Shown here: positions 34,892 to 44,674 of the stretch, piece after piece
Layout: every line of letters begins with the position of its first letter
Position numbering within the stretch: the first letter of the stretch is position 1
NCBI RefSeq assembly: GCF_016031625.1
Contig: NZ_JACCHP010000038.1
Coordinates: 1 to 64,000 of the forward strand
From: Bradyrhizobium agreste
GTDB lineage: Bacteria; Pseudomonadota; Alphaproteobacteria; Rhizobiales; Xanthobacteraceae
Length of the DNA: 64,000 nt
Direction: 5' to 3'
Made by a program: the position numbers and the translations under genes
Notes under the pieces: model-generated
Told to the model about the DNA's origin: nothing
What the model saw: only the letters and a program-made list of their open reading frames with translations
Database searches by the model: none

Positions 34892-35182
34892 ATGACGGGA
34901 ACGACACGATCGAGCGGCGGGCTGGATGAGCGCCGCAAGCGGCTTCTGTTCCGCTGCTGGCACCGCGGCACGCGCGAGATGGACCTGATCCTCGGCCGCT
35001 TCGCCGATGCCGAGATTGGCAATCTCTCCGACGCCGAGCTCGGCGAGCTCGAGCGCCTGCTCGAGGTCAACGATCCCGATCTCTATGCCGCCATGACCGG
35101 CGACAAGGTGCTGCCGGCCGATGTCACCGGCGCGCTGTTTGCCCGCATCAAGGCGTTTCCGATCGCGGACGGCAACGCATGA
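34892..35182 (+). CDS. sdhE: FAD assembly factor SdhE
   Basis: 96 aa. The RGxxE signature is present (CWHRGTREMDLILGRFAD), preceded by RRKRLLFRC. SdhE promotes covalent flavinylation of succinate dehydrogenase subunit A in the cytoplasm. The stop codon overlaps the mfd start (ATGA at 35179-35182), so the two are translationally coupled. N-terminal 12 residues are variable. Confidence 0.95.
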   Translation: MTGTTRSSGGLDERRKRLLFRCWHRGTREMDLILGRFADAEIGNLSDAELGELERLLEVNDPDLYAAMTGDKVLPADVTGALFARIKAFPIADGNA

Positions 35183-38100
35183 AGCAGGGGATGAAATCGC
35201 CGGCCGAGCTGCTCGCGCCCGGCCGCGCGCTGACGCTTGCCAATGTCGCGGAAGGTGCCGAAGGCCTCGTCGTCTCCGATCTCGCCCGTGCCATCGCGGC
35301 GCGGCCGAAGAAGCCGGCGGTCAGCCTTGCCGTGGTCTGCCGCGATGGCGGGCGCATGCAGCAGCTCGAGCGCGGCTTGCGGTTCTTCGCGCCCGATCTG
35401 CCGGTCCTGACCTTTCCAGCCTGGGATTGCCAACCCTACGACCGCGTCTCGCCACATGGCGGAATTCTCGCGCAGCGCCTGACCACGCTGGCGCGGCTGG
35501 CCTCGCTCACCGGCAGCGACAAGCCGCTGATCGTGCTGACCACGGTGAACGCGGTGGTGCAGCGCGTGCCCGCGCGCGAGCTGGTCGCCGCGCAGGCGCT
35601 GTCGGTCGCGCCCGGCAATGTCGTGCCGATGGACACCGTCGTGGCCTGGCTCGAGCACAACGGCTACAACCGTTCCTCCACCGTGCGCGAGCCCGGCGAA
35701 TATGCCGTGCGCGGCGGTATTCTGGATTTGTTTCCCGCCGGCCTCGAGCAGCCGGTGCGGTTCGATTTCTTCGGCGACAGCCTTGAATCGATCCGTTCCT
35801 TCGACGCCGAAACCCAGCGCACGCTGCTCGACATGCGTTCGCTCGATCTCGTGCCGGTCTCCGAATTCCAGCTCGTCACCGACACCATCCGCAGATTCCG
35901 CATGGGCTATGTCGCCGAGTTCGGCGCGCCAGAGCGTGACGATGCGCTGTACGAGGCCGTCAGCGAAGGCCGCCGCCATCCCGGCATGGAGCACTGGCTG
36001 CCGCTGTTCCAGGACCGGATGGACACGCTGTTCGATTACCTGCAAGGCGCTGCGATCGCGATCGAGCCGCAGGCCGAGGACGCCGTGCGCGAGCGCTTCA
36101 AGCAGATCCTCGATTATTACGAGGCGAGGCGCGAGGCGATGGAGCATCCCGGCGGCGGCGCGATCTACAAGCCGCTGCCGCCTGACCGACTGTATCTGAC
36201 CGAGGAGGAATGGACCAAGCGCCTCGGCGAGATCCCGCTGGCGCGGTTGACGCCGTTTTCGGTACCGACCGACGGGACGAGCGTCCTCGATGCCGGCGCA
36301 CGCAAGGGCCGGGATTTCGCGCCGGAGCGCAACGACAGCAATGTCAACGTGTTCGAATCCGTCGTCAGCCACGTCATGGCGCTGCAGGCGCAGCGCAAGA
36401 AGGTCGTGATCGCGCTGTGGACGGAGGGCTCGCGCGATCGCATGAATTCGATGCTGCGCGACCACAAGCTCGCCCACACCACCAGCGTCAACTCCTGGCG
36501 GACGGTGCAGGCGACGCCGCGCAACGAGACCATGCTCGCCGTGCTCGGCCTCGAAAGCGGTTTCGAGACCGACGAGATCGCCGTCATCAGCGAGCAGGAC
36601 ATCCTCGGCGACCGCCTGGTACGGCCGCGCAAGGCCAGCCGCAAGCTCGACAATTTCATCTCGGAGGTGACGAGCCTCACGGCCGGCGACATCGTCGTCC
36701 ACGTCGATCACGGCATCGGTCGCTTCATCGGCTTGCAGACGCTGGACGTCGCCGGCGCACCGCATGACTGTCTCGAGCTGCATTATGCCGCCGAAACGAA
36801 ACTGTTCCTGCCGGTCGAGAACATCGAGCTGCTGTCGCGCTACGGCTCGGACCAGACCAGTGTCGAGCTGGATCGCCTGGGAGGAAGCGGCTGGCAGACC
36901 CGAAAAGCAAAACTGAAGAACCGCATCCGCGAGATCGCGGGCGAGCTGATCAAGATCGCGGCCGAGCGCATGCTGCACGAGGCGCCGAAGCTGCCGGTGC
37001 AGCAGGGCCTCTATGACGAGTTCTGCGCGCGCTTCCCCTATGACGAGACCGAGGACCAGCTGGGCGCGATCGAGTCCACGCTGAAGGATCTCGAAAAGGG
37101 CCGCCCGATGGATCGCCTGATCTGCGGCGACGTCGGCTTCGGCAAGACCGAGGTGGCGCTGCGCGCCGCCTTCGCGGTTGCGCTCGACGGCAAGCAGGTC
37201 GCGGTCGTGGTGCCGACCACGCTGCTGGCGCGCCAGCACTACCGAACCTTCTCCGAGCGCTTCAAGGGTTTCCCCGTGAATGTCGCGCAGGCCTCGCGCC
37301 TGATCCCTACAAAGCAGCTCAACGAGGTCAAGAAGGGCATCGCCGACGGCTCGGTCGACATCGTCGTCGGCACGCATGCGCTGCTCGGCAAGACCATCAA
37401 GTTCCGTGACCTTGGCCTGCTCATCGTCGACGAGGAGCAGCATTTCGGCGTCAGCCACAAGGAGCGGCTGAAGGCGCTGCGCGCCGAGGTGCACGTGCTG
37501 ACGCTGTCGGCGACGCCGATTCCGCGCACGCTGCAGCTTGCGCTCACCGGAGTCCGCGAGCTCTCGATCATCGCCTCGCCCCCGGTCGACCGCCTCGCGG
37601 TTCGCACCTTCGTCGCCCCGCACGATCCCTTGATGATCCGCGAGGCGCTGCTGCGCGAGCGCTATCGCGGTGGCCAGGCGTTCTACGTCGTGCCGCGCAT
37701 CGACGACCTCGCCGAGGTCAAGGACTTCGTCGACAAGAACGTGCCCGAGATGAAGGTCGCGGTCGCGCACGGCCAGATGCCGCCTGCCGTGATCGAGGAC
37801 ATCATGACCGCGTTCTACGACGGCAAGTTCGACATCCTGTTGTCGACCACCATCGTCGAGTCTGGCCTCGACATCCCCAACGCCAACACGCTAATCGTGC
37901 ACCGCGCCGACATGTTCGGCCTTGCCCAGCTCTATCAGCTCCGCGGCCGCGTCGGCCGCTCCAAGCTGCGGGCCTATGCGCTGTTCACGCTGCCGGCTCA
38001 GCAGAAGATCACGGTGCAGGCCGAGCGCCGGCTCACCGTGCTGCAATCGCTGGAGACGCTGGGCGCCGGCTTCCAGCTCGCCTCCCACGATCTCGACATC

Positions 38101-38697
38101 CGCGGCGCCGGCAATCTGCTCGGCGAGGAGCAGTCCGGCCATATCAAGGAGGTCGGCTTCGAGCTCTATCAATCGATGCTGGAGGAGGCGATCGTCAACC
38201 TCAAGGCCGGCGTCTCCGAGCCAGCCGCCGACCGCTGGTCGCCGTCGATCACCATCGGCATGCCCGTGCTGATTCCGGAGGACTATGTCAGCGACCTCTC
38301 GGTGCGGTTGTCGCTGTACCGGCGCCTCGCCGATCTCGACACCGAGGAGGAGATAGAGAATTTCGGCGCCGAGATGCGCGACCGCTTCGGCGTGCTGCCG
38401 GACGAGGTGCGCTATCTGTTCAAGGTCGCCGCGATCAAGGCGTTCTGCCGCAGGGCCAATGTCGAGAAGATCGACGCCGGCCCGAAGGGCGCCGTCATCG
38501 TCTTCCGCGACAATTCCTTCGCCTATCCCGACCGCCTCGTGAGCTTCATCCGCAGCTACGGCCAGGCCGCCAAGGTGCGGCCCGACATGAAGGTGGTGTT
38601 CCTGCAGGACTGGGAGACGCCGGAAGAGCGCCTCGCCGGCACGACCGAGATCATGCGGCAGCTGGCGCAGCTCGCCGAGAGCAAGAAGGCGGCGTAG
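35179..38697 (+). CDS. mfd: Transcription-repair coupling factor Mfd
   Basis: 1172 aa, full family length. UvrB-like N-terminal domains (FPAWDCQPYDRVSPHGG), RNA polymerase interaction module (VVHVDHGIGRFIGLQTL), motor with Walker A GDVGFGKTEVALRAA, DEEQHFG, SATPIPRTL, YQLRGRVGR, translocation motif and C-terminal D7 domain. Displaces RNA polymerase stalled at lesions and recruits UvrA. Coupled to sdhE by a 4-nt overlap. Followed by a dispersed repeat before the convergent gene. Confidence 0.97.
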   Translation: MKQGMKSPAELLAPGRALTLANVAEGAEGLVVSDLARAIAARPKKPAVSLAVVCRDGGRMQQLERGLRFFAPDLPVLTFPAWDCQPYDRVSPHGGILAQRLTTLARLASLTGSDKPLIVLTTVNAVVQRVPARELVAAQALSVAPGNVVPMDTVVAWLEHNGYNRSSTVREPGEYAVRGGILDLFPAGLEQPVRFDFFGDSLESIRSFDAETQRTLLDMRSLDLVPVSEFQLVTDTIRRFRMGYVAEFGAPERDDALYEAVSEGRRHPGMEHWLPLFQDRMDTLFDYLQGAAIAIEPQAEDAVRERFKQILDYYEARREAMEHPGGGAIYKPLPPDRLYLTEEEWTKRLGEIPLARLTPFSVPTDGTSVLDAGARKGRDFAPERNDSNVNVFESVVSHVMALQAQRKKVVIALWTEGSRDRMNSMLRDHKLAHTTSVNSWRTVQATPRNETMLAVLGLESGFETDEIAVISEQDILGDRLVRPRKASRKLDNFISEVTSLTAGDIVVHVDHGIGRFIGLQTLDVAGAPHDCLELHYAAETKLFLPVENIELLSRYGSDQTSVELDRLGGSGWQTRKAKLKNRIREIAGELIKIAAERMLHEAPKLPVQQGLYDEFCARFPYDETEDQLGAIESTLKDLEKGRPMDRLICGDVGFGKTEVALRAAFAVALDGKQVAVVVPTTLLARQHYRTFSERFKGFPVNVAQASRLIPTKQLNEVKKGIADGSVDIVVGTHALLGKTIKFRDLGLLIVDEEQHFGVSHKERLKALRAEVHVLTLSATPIPRTLQLALTGVRELSIIASPPVDRLAVRTFVAPHDPLMIREALLRERYRGGQAFYVVPRIDDLAEVKDFVDKNVPEMKVAVAHGQMPPAVIEDIMTAFYDGKFDILLSTTIVESGLDIPNANTLIVHRADMFGLAQLYQLRGRVGRSKLRAYALFTLPAQQKITVQAERRLTVLQSLETLGAGFQLASHDLDIRGAGNLLGEEQSGHIKEVGFELYQSMLEEAIVNLKAGVSEPAADRWSPSITIGMPVLIPEDYVSDLSVRLSLYRRLADLDTEEEIENFGAEMRDRFGVLPDEVRYLFKVAAIKAFCRRANVEKIDAGPKGAVIVFRDNSFAYPDRLVSFIRSYGQAAKVRPDMKVVFLQDWETPEERLAGTTEIMRQLAQLAESKKAA

Positions 38698-38705
38698 GAT
38701 TTATC

Positions 38706-38852
38706 GTGTCCCGGACAAGCGCAGCGAAGCGGAGCGCAGAGCCGGGACCCAGTTCTTCGAGGCATTGGTGGGCCCCGGTTCTGCAGCGCACCGCTCCCGG
38801 ACGATGCTTCGCATCGCCTCGAGAGCGCTGTGCTGCGCCCGGGGCACGAGAC
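38706..38852. repeat. Dispersed ~147-bp repeat with inverted ends, family A copy 1
   Basis: Starts GTGTCCCGGAC and ends CCCGGGGCACGAGAC, so its ends can pair. The internal core (GGGCCCCGG ... GCACCGCTCCCGGACGATG ... GAGAGCGCTG) is nearly identical to 49087-49232. It lies exactly between two convergent genes (mfd and the GGDEF-like gene). Confidence 0.85.
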
Positions 38853-38853
38853 C

Positions 38854-40077
38854 TTACGACGCCGCCCTCGACGCATCCGCCGACAGCCGCGCCAGCAAGG
38901 ACCTGGCCGTATCAGACGGTGACAACGAGTCCACGCTGACCACGGGATCGCTGCGCATCTCGTGCTTGCCGTTCGAGGTGTGCCGCATCACCGCGGAGAG
39001 GCGGCGCGCGATCATGTGCGCGGTGCGGAAGTCGGTCTCGGCGAACACCACGATCACCGAGCCGTCCTTCTGCGCGGTGCCGAAATCCATCTGCCGCATC
39101 AGGCGGCTGAGGATGCGGGCGGCGTCGAGCTGGGCGCGGGGATTGTTGGGATCGAAGGCGAAGCGCGCGACCGAGAGGCCGCCGCCGCGCGCCAGCGTCT
39201 GCTCGACCGCCTTGGCGAAATCGCGGGCGAAGGCTTCCACCGTGAGCAGGCCGCTGCGCGGATCGAGCCAGCCGCCGGCATCGATCGAGCGCAGCGTGCG
39301 GCTCAGCTGCGCTTCCAGGGCGTGCTGGCGGATCAAGGGCAGCGCGTTGGCCGCGATCCTCGCCGGCTCGCCCGCGATCAGCTCGAGATTGGGCAGGTCG
39401 TAGCGCTGGGTGAGCTGGTGCGCGGTGACGACCACGGGCAGGCTGCGGAAGCGGGTGTCCTCGGCGAGCACGGTCAGAAACGCGTCGGTCACGCGCGCGG
39501 TAAAACCTTCGGCGAGCACGATGCCGTCGAGGTCGCGGGTGTTGAGGTGTTTTGCGGCGACCTCGATCGAGAGCGCGCCGACCACGCCGACGCGTTCGCC
39601 GAGCGCGACCGAGAGCGCGGGATAGGCCGCGCCGCGGCCGATCAGGAGCACGGTGGCGTCGCGTGCGGGATCGCCTTGCGGCAGCGCGACCTTCACTTCG
39701 GGCAACCGGCGCAGAACCGTTGCATGCAATGTCCGCACGCGCAGCGCGGCGCGGAGCCGCGCGATCAGCCGGTCCGGATTGCCACCGCGCGAGCAGAAGG
39801 GCAGGGCGTTGTGCGGCAGTGTGCCCGCCGCATCCAGGGTCACGAAGGGCAGGTAAGGCAATTGAGCGGCGATCTTCCGTGCGAGCGGCGCAATATACGG
39901 CTCGTGTCCGTCATGCATCAGGGCGAGAACCGCGGCCGGCTGCACCTCCTCGACCGCGCGCGTCGCGCTGGCCCAGTCGGTGTCGACGACCGGAAAGAGC
40001 CGGGCCTCGTCCAGCGCTGCCACGAAGGCGGGGCGTTCGGCATCGGACACAAACAGGATCGGGCCCGCCTGGGACAT
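38854..40077 (-). CDS. PleD-like protein with degenerate GGDEF domain
   Basis: 407 aa. Two receiver-like pseudo-domains (1-125 and about 135-250) without the usual Asp/Lys set, then a region matching a GGDEF fold (LDPRSGLLTVEAFARDFAKAV and ARILSRLMRQMDFGTAQKDGSVIVVF). Where active diguanylate cyclases have GG(D/E)EF the sequence is KDGSV, so no cyclase activity is expected. It may be a regulatory scaffold. The gene ends one base past the repeat; monocistronic. Confidence 0.75.
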   Translation of the reverse strand: MSQAGPILFVSDAERPAFVAALDEARLFPVVDTDWASATRAVEEVQPAAVLALMHDGHEPYIAPLARKIAAQLPYLPFVTLDAAGTLPHNALPFCSRGGNPDRLIARLRAALRVRTLHATVLRRLPEVKVALPQGDPARDATVLLIGRGAAYPALSVALGERVGVVGALSIEVAAKHLNTRDLDGIVLAEGFTARVTDAFLTVLAEDTRFRSLPVVVTAHQLTQRYDLPNLELIAGEPARIAANALPLIRQHALEAQLSRTLRSIDAGGWLDPRSGLLTVEAFARDFAKAVEQTLARGGGLSVARFAFDPNNPRAQLDAARILSRLMRQMDFGTAQKDGSVIVVFAETDFRTAHMIARRLSAVMRHTSNGKHEMRSDPVVSVDSLSPSDTARSLLARLSADASRAAS

Positions 40078-40164
40078 TCGACAAACTCTGATCGCGCAAC
40101 AATTTGCTGCGCAATCTAGTTTGGCCGCCTTAATGCGGCGTCAACGGAGGTGGCAAAACTGCGC

Positions 40165-41667
40165 CTAGGCCGCCCCGGAGCGGTCACGAAAAGCCTCGAC
40201 CATCAGGGGGTTAAGCCCGAGTTCGCTGAGCGCCTCGCGGGCGCGGGCATTGTCCTGGGCGCGCCCGGCGAGCCGGTGGCCGGAGAGGCGGTCGGGCAGC
40301 GCCGTGAGCAGGGCGCCCTGGCCGAGCCGGCGCGCCCATTCCTGCAGGTCGTTGGAGAGGAAGCGATAGCCGCCAACCGCCATGATGCCGGAGGGCGGCG
40401 CGGTGATGCAGATCGCCCCGCTTGGGCGGTCGAGCCGCGCGGCATAGCCGGTGTCGACATAATCGCGCGGCGGCTGCGCCGTCAGCGTCTCGCCGACCGG
40501 TTGCGGCGGGGCGTAAGCCGCGATCGGCACCATCGGGCCGCGCAGGCCGAGCGTACCCCTCGGCGTCAGCAGGATCTCGCCGGCGATGGAGGAGCCGGAC
40601 TGCTCCCGCGGCGCGCCGTGCGGCCCCGGCATCACCGGCACCGGCATGCCGTCCTCGCCGCGCCGGGCGCCGAACAATCCGGCCTCGCCGAACAGATAGA
40701 CGTCGGTCAGCGGCGCATGCGGCGCGATCCAGGCATCGCTCGCCGCGACCTGCTCGGGCGCGCGCCACAGGCCGACGACGTTGTGCAACGTGGGTAGCCG
40801 CGCCGCGAGGTCGGCATCGCTGAGCCGCAGCGCGAGCTGCGCCGGCGCGATCAGAACCTCGCATTCGTGCGCGTTGATCTGCTGTTCCAGCACATCGTTT
40901 TCGAACGGATGATGCAGCGCCAGCGTGCCGCCCGAGAGCAGCCACACCGCGAGCGAGGAGGCAAGCCCTGCGAACGACATCGGCGTGAACGCCGCCATCA
41001 CCGTCGCGCCCTGCTTGATGTCGGCCTCGAGCGACATCGCAAGGCCACCCGCGATCAGGCTGAAATGTGGCCGCGGCACCGGCCGGAAGCCCTCCGCGGT
41101 GACATCGAAGGAGATCATGGCCGCCTTGCGGCCGTCCTGGATCACGGCGCGCGTGGTGCCGGGCGGGCGCGCCAGGACGTCGTCGAGCGAAGCCATGCCC
41201 TCGGGCAGGTCGCTTCCGAAGCCGTAGACGTGCCGGATCGAGAACGCCTCGGCTGCGGCGTGCATGGCAAGATCCGCATAGCTGACGCCGTCGACCGTGC
41301 TCATGGTGACGATGGCGCGCGCGGCGGTGCGGTTGAGCGCGGCGGTCAGTTCCGCATGGCGCCACAGCAGCGGCAGCACGGCGACGACGAGGCCAGCGCG
41401 ATGGGCGGCGAGCACGGTCAGCACGTACTCGACCGTGTTGGGCAACTGGATTGCGATGACGGAGTTGGCCGGCAGGCCCGATTCGACGAAATGCGCCGAC
41501 AGCGCCTCGATGGCGGTATCGGCCTCGGCATAGCTCATCCGCCGCGGCTGGTGCCCGGTGATGCGTGCCTTGTTGAGCGGATCGAGCAGGGCGGTCGCGT
41601 GCGGCTGCCGCATCAGCGTGCGCTGAAACAATGTGTCGAGCGTCGGCGATACTGCTGGCTGGTTCAC
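40165..41667 (-). CDS. Acyl-CoA-synthetase-like protein lacking the AMP-binding P-loop
   Basis: 500 aa. Overall ANL-superfamily pattern: N-terminal MSYAEADTAIEALSAHF, VIAIQLPNTVEYV, LTVLAAHRAGLVVAVLPLLW, and a late GLRGPMVPIAAY. The A3 P-loop (normally TSGTTGxPK) is replaced by SFDVTAEGFRPVPRPH, the A5 motif (YGxTE) by LFGEAGLFG, and the C-terminal catalytic Lys region is not recognisable. It is therefore probably unable to adenylate. Its start is 4 nt after the stop of the upstream peptide-binding protein gene, so the two form an operon. Confidence 0.72.
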   Translation of the reverse strand: MNQPAVSPTLDTLFQRTLMRQPHATALLDPLNKARITGHQPRRMSYAEADTAIEALSAHFVESGLPANSVIAIQLPNTVEYVLTVLAAHRAGLVVAVLPLLWRHAELTAALNRTAARAIVTMSTVDGVSYADLAMHAAAEAFSIRHVYGFGSDLPEGMASLDDVLARPPGTTRAVIQDGRKAAMISFDVTAEGFRPVPRPHFSLIAGGLAMSLEADIKQGATVMAAFTPMSFAGLASSLAVWLLSGGTLALHHPFENDVLEQQINAHECEVLIAPAQLALRLSDADLAARLPTLHNVVGLWRAPEQVAASDAWIAPHAPLTDVYLFGEAGLFGARRGEDGMPVPVMPGPHGAPREQSGSSIAGEILLTPRGTLGLRGPMVPIAAYAPPQPVGETLTAQPPRDYVDTGYAARLDRPSGAICITAPPSGIMAVGGYRFLSNDLQEWARRLGQGALLTALPDRLSGHRLAGRAQDNARAREALSELGLNPLMVEAFRDRSGAA

Positions 41668-41671
41668 GGCG

Positions 41672-43516
41672 TCACTTCGCTTGATGAGCTTGCGGCTGCC
41701 CCTTCGACCACCAAGTCTCCGGCAAATAGCCCGAGAGTGAGGTGGTCTTGGGCCGTTCTATCCGATTCCAGCGCGCGATCCATTGCTCCGAGACGTTAAA
41801 CAGCGGGATTGTGTAGAAGCCCGCGATCAGGGCGCGGTCGAGCGCGCGCACCGCCGCAACGAAATCCGTATGTTCACGGGCCTCGAGCAGGGCGGCGATC
41901 ATGGCATCGACGGCGGCATCCCTGGCGCCCATGTAGTTGCGGGTGCCCGGATTGTCGGCGGCCGCGCTGCCCCAATAGAAATACTGCTCGTTGCCGGGCG
42001 ACAGCGACTGGTCCCAGCGGTTCTGGATCATGTCGAACTCGTAGGCGAGCCGGCGCTGGTCGAATTGCACGGGGTCGACCGAGCGCACGCTGGCCTCGAT
42101 GCCGGCGCGTCTGAGGTCGCGCTGGAAGGCGAGCGCGATGCGCTCCTGGTCGCGCGTCGTCACCATGATCTCGAAGGTGAAGGGGGTCTTGGTCGCGCGA
42201 TCGCGCAGCACGGTGCCGTCGAGATCGTAGCCGGCCTCCGACAGCAGCTTCAGCGCGGCGCGCAGCGTGGTCCGGTCGCGGCCTGATCCGTCGGTGACCG
42301 GCAGGCGGTAGCTGCCGTCCATGATGCCGGGCGGGATCTGTGCGGCGAAAGGTTTGAGCAGCTCGCGCTCGCGTGCATCCGAAGGCCTGCCATAGGCCGA
42401 CAGCTCCGAGCCGGCGAAGTAGCCGGCCGCGCGCGAATAGAGCCCGAAGAAATAGTTGCGGTTGACCAGCTCGAAATCGAACAGCAGCGTCAGGGCCTGC
42501 CGCACGCGGATGTCGGCGAAGACCGGACGGCGGGTGTTGAACACCAGGAATTCGGAAGGTTGCGGCAGGCCCGGCTTGACGGTGTCGCGGATCACCTCGC
42601 CGCTTCGTGCGGCCGGAAAATCGTAGCCGTCGTGCCAGCGCAGCGGTTCGTGCTCGACGCGGAAATCGTAGAGGCCGCGCTTGAATGCCTCGAACTGGCC
42701 ATTGGCCTCGCGAAAATAGTCGAGCCTGATCTCGTCGAAATTGTAGAGCCCGCGATTGATGGCGAGGTCGCGGCCCCAATAATCGGGATTGCGCGTGAGC
42801 GTCACGCTCGCGCCGGGCTTCACCGCGGTGATGCGATAGGGGCCCGAGCCAAGCGGCGCCGTCAGCGTCGTCTCCTCGAAGGTCGCGACGTCGATCGCGT
42901 GCTTCGGCATGATCGGCATCAGGCCGAGAATCAGCGGCAGCTCGCGGTCATTGGCGCCTGTCAGGTCAAACCGGACGGTGAGGGGATCGGGCGCTTCGGC
43001 CTTGGCGACCTTGCCGTAATACTGCCGGTGATTGGGGCGGCCATGGTCGCGCAGCAGCTGCCAGGAGAACAGCACGTCCTCGGCCGTGACCTGCTTGCCG
43101 TCGGAGAAGCGAGCGCGGGGATCGAGATGGAAGGTGACGAAGCTTCGCTGGTCATTGGTTTCGACGGTCCTGGCGAGCAGGCCGTAAAGCGTGAACGGCT
43201 CGTCCTGTCCGCGCGCCAGCAGGCTCTCGACCACGTAGTTGCGGACCGGCTGCACCGCCAATCCCCTCACGATGAAGGGATTGAGGCTGTCGAAGGTGCC
43301 GAGAATGCCCCAGGTCAGGCGGCCGCCCTTGGGGGCATCGGGGTTGGCGTAGGGCATGTGGCTGAAGTCGGCGGCCATCGCCGGCTTGCCGTGCATGGCG
43401 ATCGCGTGAGCCTCCTCGGCCGCGGCGGCGCCGGCCGACTGCACCCCGGCAAGCGCAAGGGCAAGCGCACAGAGGCGGAGGCCGGGGCCCTCGAAGAGGC
43501 GCTGGAACATGAACAT
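41672..43516 (-). CDS. ABC-type solute-binding protein, family 5 (YejA-like)
   Basis: 614 aa from ATG 43516 (MFMFQRLFEGPGLRLC). Signal peptide to about residue 30 (GVQSAGAAAA). The peptide/oligosaccharide-binding pattern is clear: AMHGKPAMAADFSHMPYANPDAPKGG, GTFDSLNPFIVRG, FSDGKQVTAEDVLFSWQLL, GSGPYRI, VRQALTLLFDFE, and a C-terminal IPLFNVSEQWIARW. YejA-type proteins bind peptides or antimicrobial peptides. No permease or ATPase genes adjoin it; downstream is the P-loop-less synthetase-like gene (4-nt gap). Confidence 0.9.
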   Translation of the reverse strand: MFMFQRLFEGPGLRLCALALALAGVQSAGAAAAEEAHAIAMHGKPAMAADFSHMPYANPDAPKGGRLTWGILGTFDSLNPFIVRGLAVQPVRNYVVESLLARGQDEPFTLYGLLARTVETNDQRSFVTFHLDPRARFSDGKQVTAEDVLFSWQLLRDHGRPNHRQYYGKVAKAEAPDPLTVRFDLTGANDRELPLILGLMPIMPKHAIDVATFEETTLTAPLGSGPYRITAVKPGASVTLTRNPDYWGRDLAINRGLYNFDEIRLDYFREANGQFEAFKRGLYDFRVEHEPLRWHDGYDFPAARSGEVIRDTVKPGLPQPSEFLVFNTRRPVFADIRVRQALTLLFDFELVNRNYFFGLYSRAAGYFAGSELSAYGRPSDARERELLKPFAAQIPPGIMDGSYRLPVTDGSGRDRTTLRAALKLLSEAGYDLDGTVLRDRATKTPFTFEIMVTTRDQERIALAFQRDLRRAGIEASVRSVDPVQFDQRRLAYEFDMIQNRWDQSLSPGNEQYFYWGSAAADNPGTRNYMGARDAAVDAMIAALLEAREHTDFVAAVRALDRALIAGFYTIPLFNVSEQWIARWNRIERPKTTSLSGYLPETWWSKGQPQAHQAK

Positions 43517-43776
43517 CGGCACACGTGATTCGAGGACCGGCGGGGTTCGAATCTTATCACAGGGAATTTGATGCGGCTTTCGCCCCAGACCGGCCAAAGA
43601 CGCTTGTCGGCATTGATCTTTTCGTCGGCCACGTTAAGAAGGCACCCAATCGCGCAAGAGCGTCGAGCCCGTCACTTATCCGCCTCAATTGACGGGGAGA
43701 GAGCCGCGCCCAAGGCGGCCAGGTTCGGCGCTTCGGAGCGGTTCGGGCACTTCCCGTTCAGAAAGGGTTTTCCGCA

Positions 43777-44601
43777 ATGAATTTCCGTTACTTGGCCGCG
43801 TCCGTCCGGCCGCGCGGGCGACTTCTCGCCCTGTTGACGGCGACGGCGTTGGCCGTTCCGTTTACCGCCGAGGCTCAGACCCCTGCACCGGCCCCCGGCG
43901 CACCGGCCGCGCCCAAGGCCGCCCCAGCCCCGAAGGCGACCCCCAAGGCGGCTCCGAAGGCTCCGGCGCCCGCAGCATCCCCGCAGGCCCAGCAGGCTCC
44001 GGCACAAGGCGCCCCGCAGCAGGGCGCAGCCCAGCCCGCCGATCAGCAGATCCAGCTGATCTACGCGCCCTGGACCAAGTTCTGCCTCAAGGGCCAGGAC
44101 GCCAATGCCAAGCAGGTCTGCTTCACCGGCAAGGACGGTCGCATCGAGTCGGGCCAGCCGGTCATCGCGGCCGTGATCATCGAGCCGGAAGGCGAGCCGA
44201 AGAAGATCCTGCGCGTGACGCTGCCGCTCGGCATGCAGCTCGTGCACGGCACCCGCATCATCGTCGACAGCAACGCGCCGCTGCAGCAGCCCTATGTGAT
44301 CTGCTTCCAGAACGGCTGCATGTCCGACTACGAGGCCACGCCCGAGCTCATCAACAACATGAAGAAGGGCCAGAATCTGGTTGTCCAGGCGATCAATGCC
44401 AACGGCGCACCGCTGACCCTGCCGCTGCCGCTCACCGGCGAATTCCAGAAGGCCTATGACGGTCCGCCGACCGATCCCAAGGTGTTCGAGGAGACCCAGA
44501 AGAAGCTGCAGGAAGAGCTGCAGAAGAAGGCCGAAGAGCAGCGCAAGAAGCTCGAGCAGCAGGGTGGCGCGCCCGGCGCGGCTCCGACCGGTCAGAAGTA
44601 A
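43777..44601 (+). CDS. Invasion-associated locus B (IalB) family protein
   Basis: 274 aa. Signal peptide ending AEA-Q (about 33), an Ala/Pro/Lys-rich low-complexity stretch (35-90), then the IalB domain with WTKFCLKGQDANAKQVCFTGKDGR and PYVICFQNGCMSDYEATPEL, whose four Cys can make two disulfides, and a Lys/Glu/Gln-rich helical tail (KKLQEELQKKAEEQRKKLEQ). Envelope protein; name from Bartonella, role in rhizobia uncertain. A terminator follows at 44624. Confidence 0.92.
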   Translation: MNFRYLAASVRPRGRLLALLTATALAVPFTAEAQTPAPAPGAPAAPKAAPAPKATPKAAPKAPAPAASPQAQQAPAQGAPQQGAAQPADQQIQLIYAPWTKFCLKGQDANAKQVCFTGKDGRIESGQPVIAAVIIEPEGEPKKILRVTLPLGMQLVHGTRIIVDSNAPLQQPYVICFQNGCMSDYEATPELINNMKKGQNLVVQAINANGAPLTLPLPLTGEFQKAYDGPPTDPKVFEETQKKLQEELQKKAEEQRKKLEQQGGAPGAAPTGQK

Positions 44602-44623
44602 TCGGGAGCAAATCCCGGACGTG

Positions 44624-44653
44624 AAAAAGGCGCTCGGTTCGAGCGCCTTTTTT
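44624..44653 (+). terminator. Rho-independent terminator after ialB-like gene
   Basis: GGCGCTCG, loop GTT, CGAGCGCC, then six T, with an A-run before the stem. Lies 23 nt past the stop; A-run makes it usable for the convergent hspQ too. Confidence 0.9.
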
Positions 44654-44674
44654 GCTGGCCGCGATCGGCGACGA

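Noticed and set aside
35083..37770. 895-aa minus-strand ORF opposite mfd
   Set aside because: Shadow frame; mfd on the plus strand is full-length.
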